Of a stretch of 64,000 nucleotides of DNA, positions 49,118-58,424 are shown in pieces (the first letter of the stretch is position 1; every line of letters begins with the position of its first letter). This DNA is from Flavobacterium ginsengisoli (lineage in GTDB: Bacteria; Bacteroidota; Bacteroidia; Flavobacteriales; Flavobacteriaceae): contig NZ_CP121110.1 of NCBI RefSeq assembly GCF_029625315.1, forward strand, positions 1 to 64,000, in the 5' to 3' direction. The notes beneath the pieces were generated by a model. That model worked only from the letters and a program-made list of their open reading frames with translations. It made no database searches and was not told where the DNA came from. Made by a program: the position numbers and the translations under genes.

Positions 49118-50361
49118 ATGAAAAGATATATCACATCGTTGGCTTTTGTTTTGATGAGTATTGTGATGGTTGCGGTTGCAGCAGCGATGACAAAGGCTCA
49201 GACAAACCAGTAGAACCAGAAAAAACAAACCCTGTTGCGATTGAGAAAACCAACAGCACCAAAATTTATATGCACTACATGCCGTGGTTTGAAACCAACG
49301 AAAGCAGTGCCGATAAAAAATGGGGATATCATTGGACAATGGCAAACAAAAATCCGAACAACGTAGGGGCAAACGGCCGAAGAGAAATTGCATCGTACTA
49401 TTATCCGCTGATTGGGCCTTATCACTCAGGCGATAAAAATGTGATTGAAAATCATTTATTGATGATGAAATATTCAGGAATTGACGGAATTCTCATTGAT
49501 TGGTACGGTACTTACGATGTAAACGATTACGGAATGATTAAAGAAAACACAGATCAGTTAATTGAAATGCTCGACAAAGTTGGTTTAGAATATGCCATTG
49601 TATACGAAGATCGATTCTTGACAAATGTTGTAAATGCAGGAAAAGCAATTTCCGTAACCAGTGCGACAAAAACAGATTTGGCATATGTAGAAAAGAATTA
49701 TTTTTCTGATGCTAATTATATTAAGATTAATGGTAAACCGCTGTTAATGAATTTTGGACCAATTGTTTTGAAGACCCCAGCTGAATGGACAAATGTCTTT
49801 AATACTTTAACAGCAAAACCAACTTTCTTGACACTTTGGGATCACTCTTCATTGGCAGGAGAAAATGCTTCTGGAGAATATGCTTGGGTATACAAAGACA
49901 ACAGTTATTTGACAAACTTTTATACCAATACAAAACCAAAATTGGGTGTAGCAATGGGAAGCGCTTATCCAGGTTTTAAAGATTTTTATGCCGCAGGCGG
50001 AGGCGGCGCTGCTATTGGATGGACTATAGAACATAACAACGGAGCGACACTTGATGAAACTTTGACTTTGGCAAAAAACGCCAATGTAAATTACCTGCAG
50101 CTGATTACGTGGAATGATTTCGGTGAAGGAACCATGATTGAACCAACGGTTGAGTTTGGTTATTCTTTTGTTGAAAAAATAAAAACTTTCGCTGGAGTAA
50201 AAAACACAGAAAGTACATTTCCAGATATCAGCAAATTGTATGATTTACGCGTACAGAAAAAAGGAAATGTCGAGGCCCAGAAAAAACTCGATCAAGCTTT
50301 TAATTATTTTGTTTCTATGCAACCTGCTAAAGCAAAACAAGTAATGAGCGAAATTAAATAG
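49118..50361 (+). CDS. GH99/GH71-like glycoside hydrolase, lipoprotein (one frameshift)
   Basis: About 414 residues after correction. The start at 49118 (MKRYITSLAFVLMSIV) joins the main frame if one G is added in GCGGTTGC near 49174, giving the lipobox VAGC; without it the ORF appears to start at 49270 without any signal. The catalytic barrel has KIYMHYMPWFETNES, GIDGILIDWYGTYD, VGLEYAIVYEDRF and LQLITWNDFGEGTMIEP, typical of GH99/GH71-like proteins that act on alpha-linked glycans. The exact activity is unknown. It is followed 25 bases later by GH97, fitting an alpha-glycan target. Confidence 0.78.
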
Positions 50362-50386
50362 AGCTGTAATTAATACAATTTAAATA

Positions 50387-52407
50387 ATGAAAAACAGAAA
50401 ATATAGATACTGTCTTGTGGCTTTAGCATCAATGCTGGTTATGGCCTGCAGTACTAAAAAAACGTATAAAATCAGTTCTCCTGAAAAGATCTCTGAATTA
50501 ACTTTTGAATTAACGCCTACTGGACAGCCTCAATATAGTTTTTCTTCTAACGGAAAATCGGTTATTGAGCCTTCTCTTATGGGATTTGAGTTTCAAGGCT
50601 TGGCCAAAATGACTGATGGTTTTGAAGTCGTTTCTACAGAAGAAAAAGCGGCAGATGAAACTTGGGAACAACCTTGGGGAGAATTCAAAAAGGTAAGAGA
50701 TCATCATAACGAACTGATTGTTCATTTAAAAGAAGCAAAAGGCGAGGAGCGTTTAGTTGATATTATATTCAGAGTTTTTGATGATGGAGTTGGATTTCGT
50801 TATGAATTTCCAAAACAGCCTCATTTAGGAAAAGTTAAAATCTCTAATGAAGTAACGCAATTTACTTTTAAAGACAATAACGAAGTTTGGTGGATTCCAG
50901 TTCACCGCGAAAATAGTTATTACGAAAGTGAATATCGTAAAACATTAATGAGTAAAACAGATACGATTAATACGCCTGCAACTTTTGAAACTAAAGACAA
51001 ATCGTATGTAGCCATTCACGAAGCTAACTTGACAGATTTTGCTTCAATGACGCTTTTAAAAACTACAGACAAACAGTATAAAAGTGATTTAGTGCCGTGG
51101 GCAGATGGTGTAAAAGTATATGCAGAAACACCATTTAAAACACCGTGGAGAACTATTGTTGTGGGTAAAACTCCTGGAGATGTAGCAACTTCGACTATTA
51201 TGCTGAATTTAAATGAGCCTTCAAAAATTGAAGATTTATCTTGGATCACTCCTTCAAAATATATTGGAATCTGGTGGGGAATGCATTTAGAAAAATATAC
51301 TTGGGGACAAGGGCCAAAACATGGTGCGACAACAAAAAACACAAAAGAATATATTGATTTTGTCGCGAAAAATGGTTTTGACGGAGTTTTAGTTGAAGGA
51401 TGGAATGAAGGCTGGGACGGAGACTGGACTGCAGATGGTTCTGCATTTAGTTTTGTAAAAGCATATCCAGATTTTAATTTGGAAGAAATCACAAAATATG
51501 CTTGCGATGAAAAATGTTCGTTTAATAGGACATCATGAAACAGCTGGAGCAACCAAAAACTACGAGAACCAACTGGATGATGCATTTAAATTGTATCAGA
51601 AAATGGGAGTAAACTCAGTAAAAACAGGTTATGTAAACAAATATTTGGATAAAAAAGAATGGCATGATAGCCAATACGGAGCACGTCATTACAGAAAAGT
51701 GATCGAAACTGCTTGCTAAATATCATATCATGATTGACAACCATGAACCAATGAAAGGAACGGGTTTACAGCGTACATATCCAAACTTTATGTCTCAAGA
51801 AGGCGGACGTGGACAAGAATATAATGCATGGTCGGTAGACGGAGGAAATACACCAGAGCATTTAACAACTTTGCCATTTACAAGAATGCTTTCTGGACCA
51901 TTTGATTACACGCCTGGGAACTTCAATTTTGATTACAAAACTCCATCTGGAGCAAAAGTGCAGACTACTTTGGCAAATCAATTGGCATTGTACGTGATTA
52001 TTTTCAGTCCGTTGCAAATGGCTTCAGATTTACCTGAAAATTACGAAGGCAAACCAGAATTTCAATTCGTAAAAGATGTGCCATGTACTTGGTCTGATAC
52101 TAAAGTATTAGATTCTAAAATTGGAGAATACACTACAATTGCTCGTAAAGATTGGGATGAGAAGAATTGGTATTTAGGTTCAATCACAAATAGAAATGCA
52201 AGAGACTTAAAAGTAGCTTTGTCATTTTTAGATAAAGACAAAGAATACGAAGCAGAAATCTATGCAGACGGACCTGGAGCAAATTATAAAACCAATCCGT
52301 ATCCAGTTACAATCTCTAAACAAAAAGTAAACAGTAAAACTGTTTTAAATATCAAATTGGCAGCTGGCGGAGGAACAGCAGTAAAATTCTCTCCAATCGA
52401 AAAATAG
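50387..52407 (+). CDS. GH97 alpha-glucosidase-like lipoprotein (two frameshifts)
   Basis: About 672 residues after removing two inserted bases. Signal peptide with lipobox MACS. The N-terminal beta-sandwich (residues 25-270) is followed by the barrel with IGIWWGMHLEKYTWGQGP, EGWNEGWDGDW (about residue 342) and DNHEPMKGTGLQRTYPN then SQEGGRGQEYN (about 451 and 470). The Glu residues in NHEP and SQEG match the inverting, SusB-like branch rather than the retaining alpha-galactosidase branch. Breaks lie at GCTTGC (51500-51505) and GCTTGC (51711-51716); reading GCTGC restores KYAAMKNVRLIGHHETAG and IETAAKYHIMIDNHE. It would release glucose from alpha-oligosaccharides. Confidence 0.9.
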
Positions 52408-52476
52408 TTTTTTTTAAGCTTCTGAGAATCTAAGTTTATAAAGTTTTATTTTGAGTTAAGTAAGTTTAAGTTTGGT

Positions 52477-52516
52477 AATAAACCCGATAGCTTTAGAGTT
52501 ATCGGGTTTATTTTTT
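52477..52516 (+). terminator. Intrinsic terminator after GH97
   Basis: A 13-bp stem AATAAACCCGATA / TATCGGGTTTATT with about a 10-base loop and T-run, 70 bases after the GH97 stop. Confidence 0.88.
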
Positions 52517-52557
52517 TGTTTCAGGTTTTAGGTTTGAGAGACTTTGATTATAATTTT

Positions 52558-52690
52558 ACCGCAAAGCGCACAAAGTTTTTTCGCAAAGTCCGCAAAGGTT
52601 TTTTATTGAGGTTTTGTAAAAACATATAGTTCGCAAAGCTTTGTATAAAAACTTTGCGAACTTTGCGTAATCCTTAGCGCTCTTTGCGGT
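52558..52690. repeat. CGCAAAG-family palindromic repeat, copy 2
   Basis: Left CCGCAAAGCGCACAAAG and CGCAAAGTCCGCAAAGG, centre CGCAAAGCTTTG and ACTTTGCGAACTTTGCG, right CTTAGCGCTCTTTGCGG. The same organisation as 31480-31682, which argues for a defined element rather than chance. Confidence 0.72.
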
Positions 52691-52697
52691 TAAAAAA

Positions 52698-52738
52698 AAC
52701 TTAGAACCTTAGCAACTTAGAATCTTAGCCTCTTAGAG
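52698..52738. repeat. CTTAG-family repeat
   Basis: AACTTAGAACCTTAGCAACT followed by further CTTAG units. It lies between the CGCAAAG element and the stop of the convergent outer-membrane protein gene. Confidence 0.7.
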
Positions 52739-52745
52739 AGAACCT

Positions 52746-53660
52746 TTATCTTGTAACTTTAACATGTTTTCCAAAAGTATACACCGCTGTTATAGTAGGT
52801 CCGTTATATCCCCATTTTAAGAAACCGTTTAAACGTTCTTGAACCGTATCTATTCTAAAATTTAAACCGGTATAGCCCGCAGTAAGACTAAAGTTATTTA
52901 CTACATTATATAAAACCGATAAATTATAGCTTATGATTCGGCCATCGGTGTCATTAATTTTTACAGCAAGATAATTTACGTTGGCATATAAACCCCAGCG
53001 TTTTCCGAGAACAAATTCTCCCCATATTCCAACATCTGGAAGCGGAGCAGTAAAATTAAAGCTATCACGATATTCTACACTTTGCGTATTAGCATTTAAT
53101 TTTAGGCCTAAATCTGTAAAAAGGACATGCGCACCAATTAACAGTCCCGCTTGATATTTTGGTTTGGATAAAATAGCATAACCATAAGCAATTCTAGCAA
53201 TCTGTACATTAAAAGTACCACGAACACTTCCGTTAATTGGATAAGTATGATCTCCGAAATTAATATCTCTTTGCAACGTTTTTGTTGCAGTTCTGTCTAG
53301 CACAAAATATTCAAAACCTAATCGGGATCTTTTGGAGATACGCCAATCAAATGTTCCTAAAAATGATACGGTCGACTTAGAAAATCCTAAATCATTTTCA
53401 AGATCAATTTCGGTTCCTATATTTCCGTTATTGCCTTCAACCTGAACTTGGGTATTATTTACAGGAAAAAATCCACCCGCAGAAACTTTAAATTTTCTAT
53501 TGTGCCACGGCAAATCTTCTAAAGATGTATCTTGGAAATCATCTTTTTCAGTTTTTACAATTGTTGTTAAGTCTTCGTCTTTGCTGGTTTCCGCAACTGT
53601 TTGAGCGTTTAGCGGAATCCAAAGGAGCATCATTACCAAAAAAATAAATAATTGTTTCAT
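52746..53660 (-). CDS. Outer membrane beta-barrel protein, hypothetical
   Basis: A 304-residue protein with a signal peptide (IPLNAQ), a short acidic linker to about residue 50, and about ten amphipathic strands (KFKVSAGGFFPVNN; RLGFEYFVLDR; YQAGLLIGAHVLFTDLGL; WGLYANVNYLAVKI) ending YTFGKHVKVTR. It resembles small OmpA/OmpW-type barrels or lipid A-modifying barrels, but no catalytic motif is visible. It is a single gene, divergent from the MarR-MATE pair. Confidence 0.75.
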   Translation of the reverse strand: MKQLFIFLVMMLLWIPLNAQTVAETSKDEDLTTIVKTEKDDFQDTSLEDLPWHNRKFKVSAGGFFPVNNTQVQVEGNNGNIGTEIDLENDLGFSKSTVSFLGTFDWRISKRSRLGFEYFVLDRTATKTLQRDINFGDHTYPINGSVRGTFNVQIARIAYGYAILSKPKYQAGLLIGAHVLFTDLGLKLNANTQSVEYRDSFNFTAPLPDVGIWGEFVLGKRWGLYANVNYLAVKINDTDGRIISYNLSVLYNVVNNFSLTAGYTGLNFRIDTVQERLNGFLKWGYNGPTITAVYTFGKHVKVTR

Positions 53661-53801
53661 TAGAGTAGTTTTTTAAGTTTTTATTAGGTAATATTTAACA
53701 ATTAAAGTTAGTAAAAATAATCGTTCATTTTTGTTTTTAAGATCGAATTATTTTCACGAATTACTTGGTTGTCAGTAAAATAAGAATTTGTTTAGAAAAA
53801 T

Positions 53802-53816
53802 AGTTGACATGTCACT
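53802..53816. promoter_or_regulatory. Candidate MarR operator O1
   Basis: AGTTGACATGTCACT, containing the perfect palindrome TGACATGTCA, overlaps the TTG -33 box of the marR-like promoter. A closely related 16-bp perfect palindrome is at 54331-54346, before the MATE gene. Confidence 0.6.
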
Positions 53817-53832
53817 CTTTTTTGTAATTTTG
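53804..53832 (+). promoter_or_regulatory. Promoter of the MarR-like gene, leaderless
   Basis: TTG (53804-53806), 18 bases, TAATTTTG (53825-53832): a near-ideal Bacteroidota promoter. The ATG is 5 bases past the -7 box, so transcription should begin at the start codon. Confidence 0.75.
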
Positions 53833-53836
53833 TCCC

Positions 53837-54313
53837 ATGGAAATTAAACATACCGATAAAGAGAATTTTTCAAATTTTTGGAAAGAAGAAATATCAGATA
53901 GTTTCTTCTTTCAGATTCACCGTATTAAAAGAGCAATTTTTAGACGAACTAATGCGTTAATGACAGAAGCGGGAATCACCTTGCAGCTGGAGCAATTGCC
54001 ACTACTGATGATTTTGCATCATAAAAGCCTTTCGCAGAGAGAATTGTCAGACAAAACAATGCGTGATAAATCGTCTATTTTGAGAAGTATTTCAGCCTTA
54101 GAGAAAAAGAACTTAGTTGAGGTGGTAAAAGACAAAATAGATAAACGTAAAAATATCGTGAGTCTTACTGATGAAGGGATTTCACTAGCAAAAAGTATCC
54201 GATTGCTGATGAAAAGAGCAGAAGAAGAGGTAATGTCTGTTTTTTCGCCAAAAGAAAGAATAGAAGCATTGAATGCCGTAAGGTCTTATGCAGATAAGTT
54301 AGAAACGCTCTAA
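53837..54313 (+). CDS. MarR-family transcriptional regulator
   Basis: A 158-residue regulator with the MarR winged-helix core: helix-turn-helix around SQRELSDKTMRDKSSILRSISALEKKNLVE (about residues 68-97) and the wing DKIDKRKNIVSLTDEG. N- and C-terminal helices form the dimer interface. MarR proteins repress their own gene and a linked efflux gene until an aromatic ligand binds. Here a MATE transporter gene follows 59 bases downstream and matching palindromes precede both genes. The start at 53837 is fixed by the promoter ending 5 bases before it. Confidence 0.92.
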   Translation: MEIKHTDKENFSNFWKEEISDSFFFQIHRIKRAIFRRTNALMTEAGITLQLEQLPLLMILHHKSLSQRELSDKTMRDKSSILRSISALEKKNLVEVVKDKIDKRKNIVSLTDEGISLAKSIRLLMKRAEEEVMSVFSPKERIEALNAVRSYADKLETL

Positions 54314-54330
54314 TTTTTTTAAACTTTAAA

Positions 54331-54346
54331 AGTTGATATATCAACT
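54331..54346. promoter_or_regulatory. Candidate MarR operator O2
   Basis: AGTTGATATATCAACT, a perfect 16-bp palindrome in the 59-base gap before the MATE gene. It differs from O1 in the two central variable bases and one base of the right arm. Confidence 0.6.
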
Positions 54347-54372
54347 GATTTTTAAATAATTATTTTGAATAA

Positions 54373-55794
54373 ATGAAAAAAAATGAATTGTTAGAGGGGC
54401 CAATCCTTTCTTCATTATTAAAATTAGCAATTCCGATTATGATTGCTAATTTGCTACAAGCCGCGTATCAGTTAGTTGATGCTTTTTGGGTAGGACGCTT
54501 AGGTGGCGATGCTGTTGCAGCGGTTTCGATAAGCACACCCGTAATATTTTTAACCATTGCTTTAGGGACAGGATTGGCGATTGCAGGTTCTATTTTAATT
54601 GCACAATATTTTGGAGCAGGAAACCAGAAAATGGTTAATCACGTGGCGGCACAGACTTTGTCAATGGTAATTATCGTTTCTATTTTCTTATCGATTGTAG
54701 GATATATTCTCAGTCCATATTTCTTATATCTGTTAAAGGTAGAGCCTACAGTTTATGTTGATGCATTAGGATTTATGCGTGTAGCATTTGTAGGTTTAGT
54801 TTTTAGTTTCGGATTTATGATTTTTCAATCGATTATGCGTGGAGTTGGACGTGTAACGTTGCCCGTTTATATTGTTTTAGGAACGGTTATTTTGAATTTT
54901 GCATTAGACCCGCTGTTTATTTACGGATGGAAATTTATTCCAGCTTTAGGCGTTAAAGGTGCTGCTTTGGCTACTTTATTTACACAGCTTTTGGCTATTA
55001 TAATTGGATTTGCAATCTTGTTTAGAGGGAAACACGGAATTCATCTTCGCATTTCAGATTTTAAACCTGATTATAAACACATAAAAAGAGCTTTTGAAAT
55101 TGGTTTTCCTTCTTCAATTGAACAATCTATGCGTGCGTTGGGAATGATGGCTATTACATTTTTAATTGTTCGTTTTGGAACTTTAACGGTTGCATCGTAT
55201 GGTGCGGGCTCCAACTTAATTCAGCTGATTTTAATTCCTGCTTTAGGTTTATCTATGGCGATTGCTACTCTTGTTGGACAAAATATTGGTGCTGGAAATG
55301 TTGATCGTGTTGCCGAAATTTCAAAACTAGGAGCTTATCTAGGTTTTGGACTATTGACTGGTCTCGGAATCATAGCGTATATATTTGCACCATATTTAAT
55401 CGCTTTTTTTGTACCAAATGACCAAGCAGTTATTAAAGGAGGAACAGAGTTGCTAAGAATTACTTGTCTCTCTTGGGGATTTTTAGGGTTGCAACTGTGC
55501 CTAACAGGAGTTTTTCGCGCTGTAGGAAACACAAAATTGCCAATGATTCTAACTTTGGTTTCGCAATGGGTAATTCAATTTCCATTGGCTTATATTTTAT
55601 CTCACAATACTTCTTTAGGCAAAATCGGAATTTGGTGGGCCTTTCCAACAGCTTCTGTTTTAACCGCTCTTATTACGTTAATTATTTATGCAAAAGGAGA
55701 TTGGAAGAAAGAAAGACTTACTGGTAAAACCAATAAATTGATTGATAAGGTTGAAAGCGAAATTGTTAAAGAAGGATTTGATATTTCTAAATAA
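54373..55794 (+). CDS. MATE-family efflux transporter
   Basis: A 473-residue polytopic protein with twelve predicted helices in two homologous halves. The N-terminal half begins ELLEGPILSSLLKLAIPIMIANLLQ and contains LVDAFWVGRLGGDAVAAVSI, the MATE signature. It exports cationic or aromatic toxic compounds using a sodium or proton gradient. The MarR-like gene just upstream and its operator copies indicate substrate-induced expression. A terminator follows at 55837. Confidence 0.93.
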   Translation: MKKNELLEGPILSSLLKLAIPIMIANLLQAAYQLVDAFWVGRLGGDAVAAVSISTPVIFLTIALGTGLAIAGSILIAQYFGAGNQKMVNHVAAQTLSMVIIVSIFLSIVGYILSPYFLYLLKVEPTVYVDALGFMRVAFVGLVFSFGFMIFQSIMRGVGRVTLPVYIVLGTVILNFALDPLFIYGWKFIPALGVKGAALATLFTQLLAIIIGFAILFRGKHGIHLRISDFKPDYKHIKRAFEIGFPSSIEQSMRALGMMAITFLIVRFGTLTVASYGAGSNLIQLILIPALGLSMAIATLVGQNIGAGNVDRVAEISKLGAYLGFGLLTGLGIIAYIFAPYLIAFFVPNDQAVIKGGTELLRITCLSWGFLGLQLCLTGVFRAVGNTKLPMILTLVSQWVIQFPLAYILSHNTSLGKIGIWWAFPTASVLTALITLIIYAKGDWKKERLTGKTNKLIDKVESEIVKEGFDISK

Positions 55795-55805
55795 AGTTCC
55801 TGACA

Positions 55806-55835
55806 TGTTAAGACACTAAGGTTCTAAGATTTTTT
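55806..55835. repeat. CTTAG-family repeat, minus-oriented arm
   Basis: TTAAGACACTAAGGTTCTAAG. The complementary arm (CTTAGCATCTTAGTAACTTAG) is at 55936-55963, so the two flank the gap after the MATE gene. Confidence 0.65.
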
Positions 55836-55836
55836 G

Positions 55837-55865
55837 AAGACGCATATTAATGCGTCTTTTTTTTT
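55837..55865 (+). terminator. Intrinsic terminator after MATE gene
   Basis: A 9-bp stem AAGACGCAT / ATGCGTCTT with a 4-base loop and a run of about nine T residues. Confidence 0.85.
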
Positions 55866-55935
55866 AAATTTTTCTTACATTTTTTTGATATTGAAAAAAC
55901 AAAAAATCAGTATCTTTCAAACTTTGTAAATAAAA

Positions 55936-55963
55936 ACTTAGCATCTTAGTAACTTAGCAACTC
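55936..55963. repeat. CTTAG-family repeat, plus-oriented arm
   Basis: CTTAGCATCTTAGTAACTTAG followed directly by the next gene's start region at 55969. It leaves almost no room for a separate promoter. Confidence 0.6.
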
Positions 55964-55968
55964 TAAAA

Positions 55969-57132
55969 ATGGCCAAAAATCTAAAGCGTTATTTCGTAAA
56001 ATCTGTTATTATATTAGCCTTAATTCACTTAGCTTACTTTTTATATGGTTATTTTACTTTTGAAGGCATAAAGAAAATCGACATCTACACCGAATTTTAT
56101 CGATTTAAATTTTACGATGACGTTTCAATTTCGCACTTCTTTGTAAGTGGTTTGTTTTTACTTGTATTCTTGATATTTTTAATTCGAAACCATTCTAGAG
56201 AAAATTACAAAGGAGGAGACTTGCTTAAAGTTGGCATTTGTCTACTATTTGTTTCATTTCTGACCTTTTCATTTTTCGTTAGCTATAGTTTCGGAATGAA
56301 TGCTAAATTGAAATCGGAATTGTCTGAAAATGATTTTAATAAAGACAAAAAACTTTTGAATGTATTAAATCCATTCTTATATAAATACACTTCGTATACT
56401 TCTGAAAAATTATTCAATTACGAGAATATATTATATCCAAAACCTTATCCTGTAATAAAAGAAGTAGATACTATCGAGCCTGGCGAATATCCTATTACAG
56501 AAGACAATTATTATAGCATTGATACCATAAAAGTTTTAACAAGCACTTTTGATAAAACAACAAGTAAAGCAGATAGTATTTTTGAAATTATGGGTTTTGA
56601 TAAAGAACAACTGCACAAAAGAGTGATTTCAAAAAGGATTATAGGAGATAGCACAGCCATTATTTTTAAAAGTGTTCCTGTACATCCAGAACACGACGAG
56701 GATATTTGTATTTTCCTAGAAAACCAGTCTTTGTTTAATCCAGTTTATGGAGATTCTATTGACAAACAGCAATATCAAGCCGCTGTAGATCGATATAAAT
56801 TATTATATAATACAAAGAAAGATTCGTTAACATATACTTTTCAGAAATTGGATACACTTCTGAAGAAATACAATATAGAAACAAATTTGATTCCGAAATT
56901 GCTGACTCAAGATGCATATCATTACAGAGATAACCACGGCGAACCTTTAAATAGAATTCGAAATGATTTTGATAGAAAAGCTTTAGCAGAAAAATTTACA
57001 ACTTTAGATAAATTATTTTACCAACCAAATTACTTGCATCCTAATATTGTTGCAATCTACTTTGCTGTAATTGTGATAGTTTGGATCTTTTTGTTTTTGT
57101 TTTACATTCTTTTCAATAAGAAAAAGGTCTAG
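55969..57132 (+). CDS. Hypothetical membrane protein
   Basis: A 387-residue protein with three N-terminal hydrophobic segments (about residues 10-30, 52-70 and 85-108) and one at the C-terminus (about 361-380, VAIYFAVIVIVWIFLFLFYI). Between them lies a large soluble charged domain of about 250 residues, probably periplasmic. No enzymatic motif or family is recognised. The promoter region is occupied by a CTTAG repeat arm, so transcription may begin inside or before the repeat. Single-gene unit. Confidence 0.65.
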   Translation: MAKNLKRYFVKSVIILALIHLAYFLYGYFTFEGIKKIDIYTEFYRFKFYDDVSISHFFVSGLFLLVFLIFLIRNHSRENYKGGDLLKVGICLLFVSFLTFSFFVSYSFGMNAKLKSELSENDFNKDKKLLNVLNPFLYKYTSYTSEKLFNYENILYPKPYPVIKEVDTIEPGEYPITEDNYYSIDTIKVLTSTFDKTTSKADSIFEIMGFDKEQLHKRVISKRIIGDSTAIIFKSVPVHPEHDEDICIFLENQSLFNPVYGDSIDKQQYQAAVDRYKLLYNTKKDSLTYTFQKLDTLLKKYNIETNLIPKLLTQDAYHYRDNHGEPLNRIRNDFDRKALAEKFTTLDKLFYQPNYLHPNIVAIYFAVIVIVWIFLFLFYILFNKKKV

Positions 57133-57204
57133 TAAAAATAACAATGGCAAAATCAACTTAAGTTTTAAATTGATTTTGCCATTGTCATTGCAATTAGATT
57201 TTTA

Positions 57205-57639
57205 CTAAACTCTATGATAATCTGCTTTCCAGTGTACGATTGCTTTTTTGATTGCATTTCCAGTTAAGTTATTTTTTAAAACGTCTTCAACAAGTGGAAC
57301 TAATTCGTTGTCTGGCGCAAAACGCAACGCAAATATTTGATCATCTGTAAGCTTGTATTCAAATTCTTCAAATCTTTTCCCTGTAAGGGTAAAGTAGCGG
57401 TAACGCATTTCTAAACGTACAATTCTGTTTTGAAGCGTTAGCGCATAATGCTGTCGCAGCATGTAGGCTACTGCAAAAAGGAATACAAAAGCTACGCTTA
57501 TAAAACCCCATATTAAATGATCTTCTGTTGTAATAGCCAAATAAACGCTAGCAACTAAAAATAAAATTAAAACAGGATAATATATAAAATGGTGCGGAGT
57601 ATAAAATCGTATATGATTGTAATATGTCTGGATTTTCAT
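57205..57639 (-). CDS. DUF6526 family membrane protein
   Basis: A 144-residue protein whose N-terminus has the family-typical NHIRFYTPHHFIYYPVLILF, two membrane helices (about residues 17-35 and 43-62) and a cytosolic tail with a conserved-looking RYRYFTLTGKRFEEFEYKLTDDQIFALRFA. The family is widespread in Bacteroidota with unknown function. A hairpin at 57672-57705 stands just upstream. Confidence 0.8.
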   Translation of the reverse strand: MKIQTYYNHIRFYTPHHFIYYPVLILFLVASVYLAITTEDHLIWGFISVAFVFLFAVAYMLRQHYALTLQNRIVRLEMRYRYFTLTGKRFEEFEYKLTDDQIFALRFAPDNELVPLVEDVLKNNLTGNAIKKAIVHWKADYHRV

Positions 57640-57671
57640 GTTTTTATGTTTAAATGGCGACCTATAAAAAC

Positions 57672-57705
57672 AAAGCTACTCTATATTTCTATAGAGTAGC
57701 TTTTT
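57672..57705 (-). terminator. Hairpin, probable terminator of the DNA glycosylase transcript
   Basis: A 14-bp perfect stem (AAAGCTACTCTATA / TATAGAGTAGCTTT) with a 4-base loop and flanking A/T runs. It lies downstream of the minus-strand glycosylase gene (by about 230 bases) and just upstream of the DUF6526 start. A CAAAGCTA on the plus strand inside it could also be a promoter box for DUF6526. Confidence 0.65.
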
Positions 57706-57775
57706 CCCAAAAATAAACTAACATAACCAATGTTCTCTTTATAGACTAAACTTTTTACAGTTTGCTTTGTAAATT

Positions 57776-57871
57776 TTAATAAGAAGAAAGCCTTTCCATT
57801 TCGTTTTTCAAATCTTCAATATGGCTTATTTTTCTTTGATGTAAAATTAGATCGAGAGCGTTTAAATTTTG
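57776..57871 (-). pseudogene. Small coding-like remnant
   Basis: A 31-codon open stretch with no start codon, ending with a stop at 57776. It translates to a protein-like helix (ALDLILHQRKISHIEDLKNE, then MERLSSY). It may be the tail of a decayed gene or a small gene hidden by an indel. Nothing else is seen in the 57706-57938 gap. Confidence 0.25.
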
Positions 57872-57938
57872 TTATACTTTAAAAGGAAAAAGTTACATGA
57901 TTTCAATATTCGTATTTAAATTGTATAAAAAAGAATCT

Positions 57939-58424
57939 TTATAATAAGGTTTTAATGACGCTCCATTCCTTTAATTTATCTTGAAAAGTCTTGCCGGCAT
58001 TGGCGGGACTTGTTGATGGAAGTGTAAACGTTTTATATTCCTTTGTCAAGTGAACATATTTTTTAAAAAATGCTTGCGCCTTTTGTCCGTTAAAAAGAAT
58101 ACTGTCTATTTTAGAGTGAGTTGCTAAAAAATGTTCGAAATCATTTGCGATTTCGTTTTTTATGGCACTGTCCAAGCTTCCAATACGATCGCAAAATTGT
58201 AAGACATCCCATAATGCGATATCATTTTTAATTAATAAGCTTTTTCGTATTTCGTAATCATTAGAAAATTCTTCTCCCAAAATCTGAAACATTAATTTCC
58301 AAAAGTTATTCTGATTATGACCATAATATTGATTGAGTTCCAAAGATTTTGTTCCAGGCATAGTGCCTAAAATCAGAATTTTAGAATTTGGAGAACTAAT
58401 AGGAGCAAAGGAAAAACTTTTCAT
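57939..58424 (-). CDS. DNA-deoxyinosine glycosylase (UDG superfamily, family 6)
   Basis: A 161-residue base-excision repair enzyme. It has the superfamily core: GTMPGTKSLELNQYYGHNQNNFWK at the N-terminus (motif 1 with the conserved Asn-containing loop) and the DNA-intercalation loop LPSTSPANAG near the C-terminus. This set matches the hypoxanthine-DNA glycosylase branch rather than classical Ung, which has GQDPYH. It removes deoxyinosine arising from adenine deamination. Single-gene unit. Confidence 0.87.
   Translation of the reverse strand: MKSFSFAPISSPNSKILILGTMPGTKSLELNQYYGHNQNNFWKLMFQILGEEFSNDYEIRKSLLIKNDIALWDVLQFCDRIGSLDSAIKNEIANDFEHFLATHSKIDSILFNGQKAQAFFKKYVHLTKEYKTFTLPSTSPANAGKTFQDKLKEWSVIKTLL

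Noticed and set aside
2630..51716. Programmed ribosomal frameshifting at GCTYGC hexamers
   Set aside because: The hexamer appears in either orientation relative to the coding strand and in unrelated genes, so it cannot be an mRNA slippery signal.
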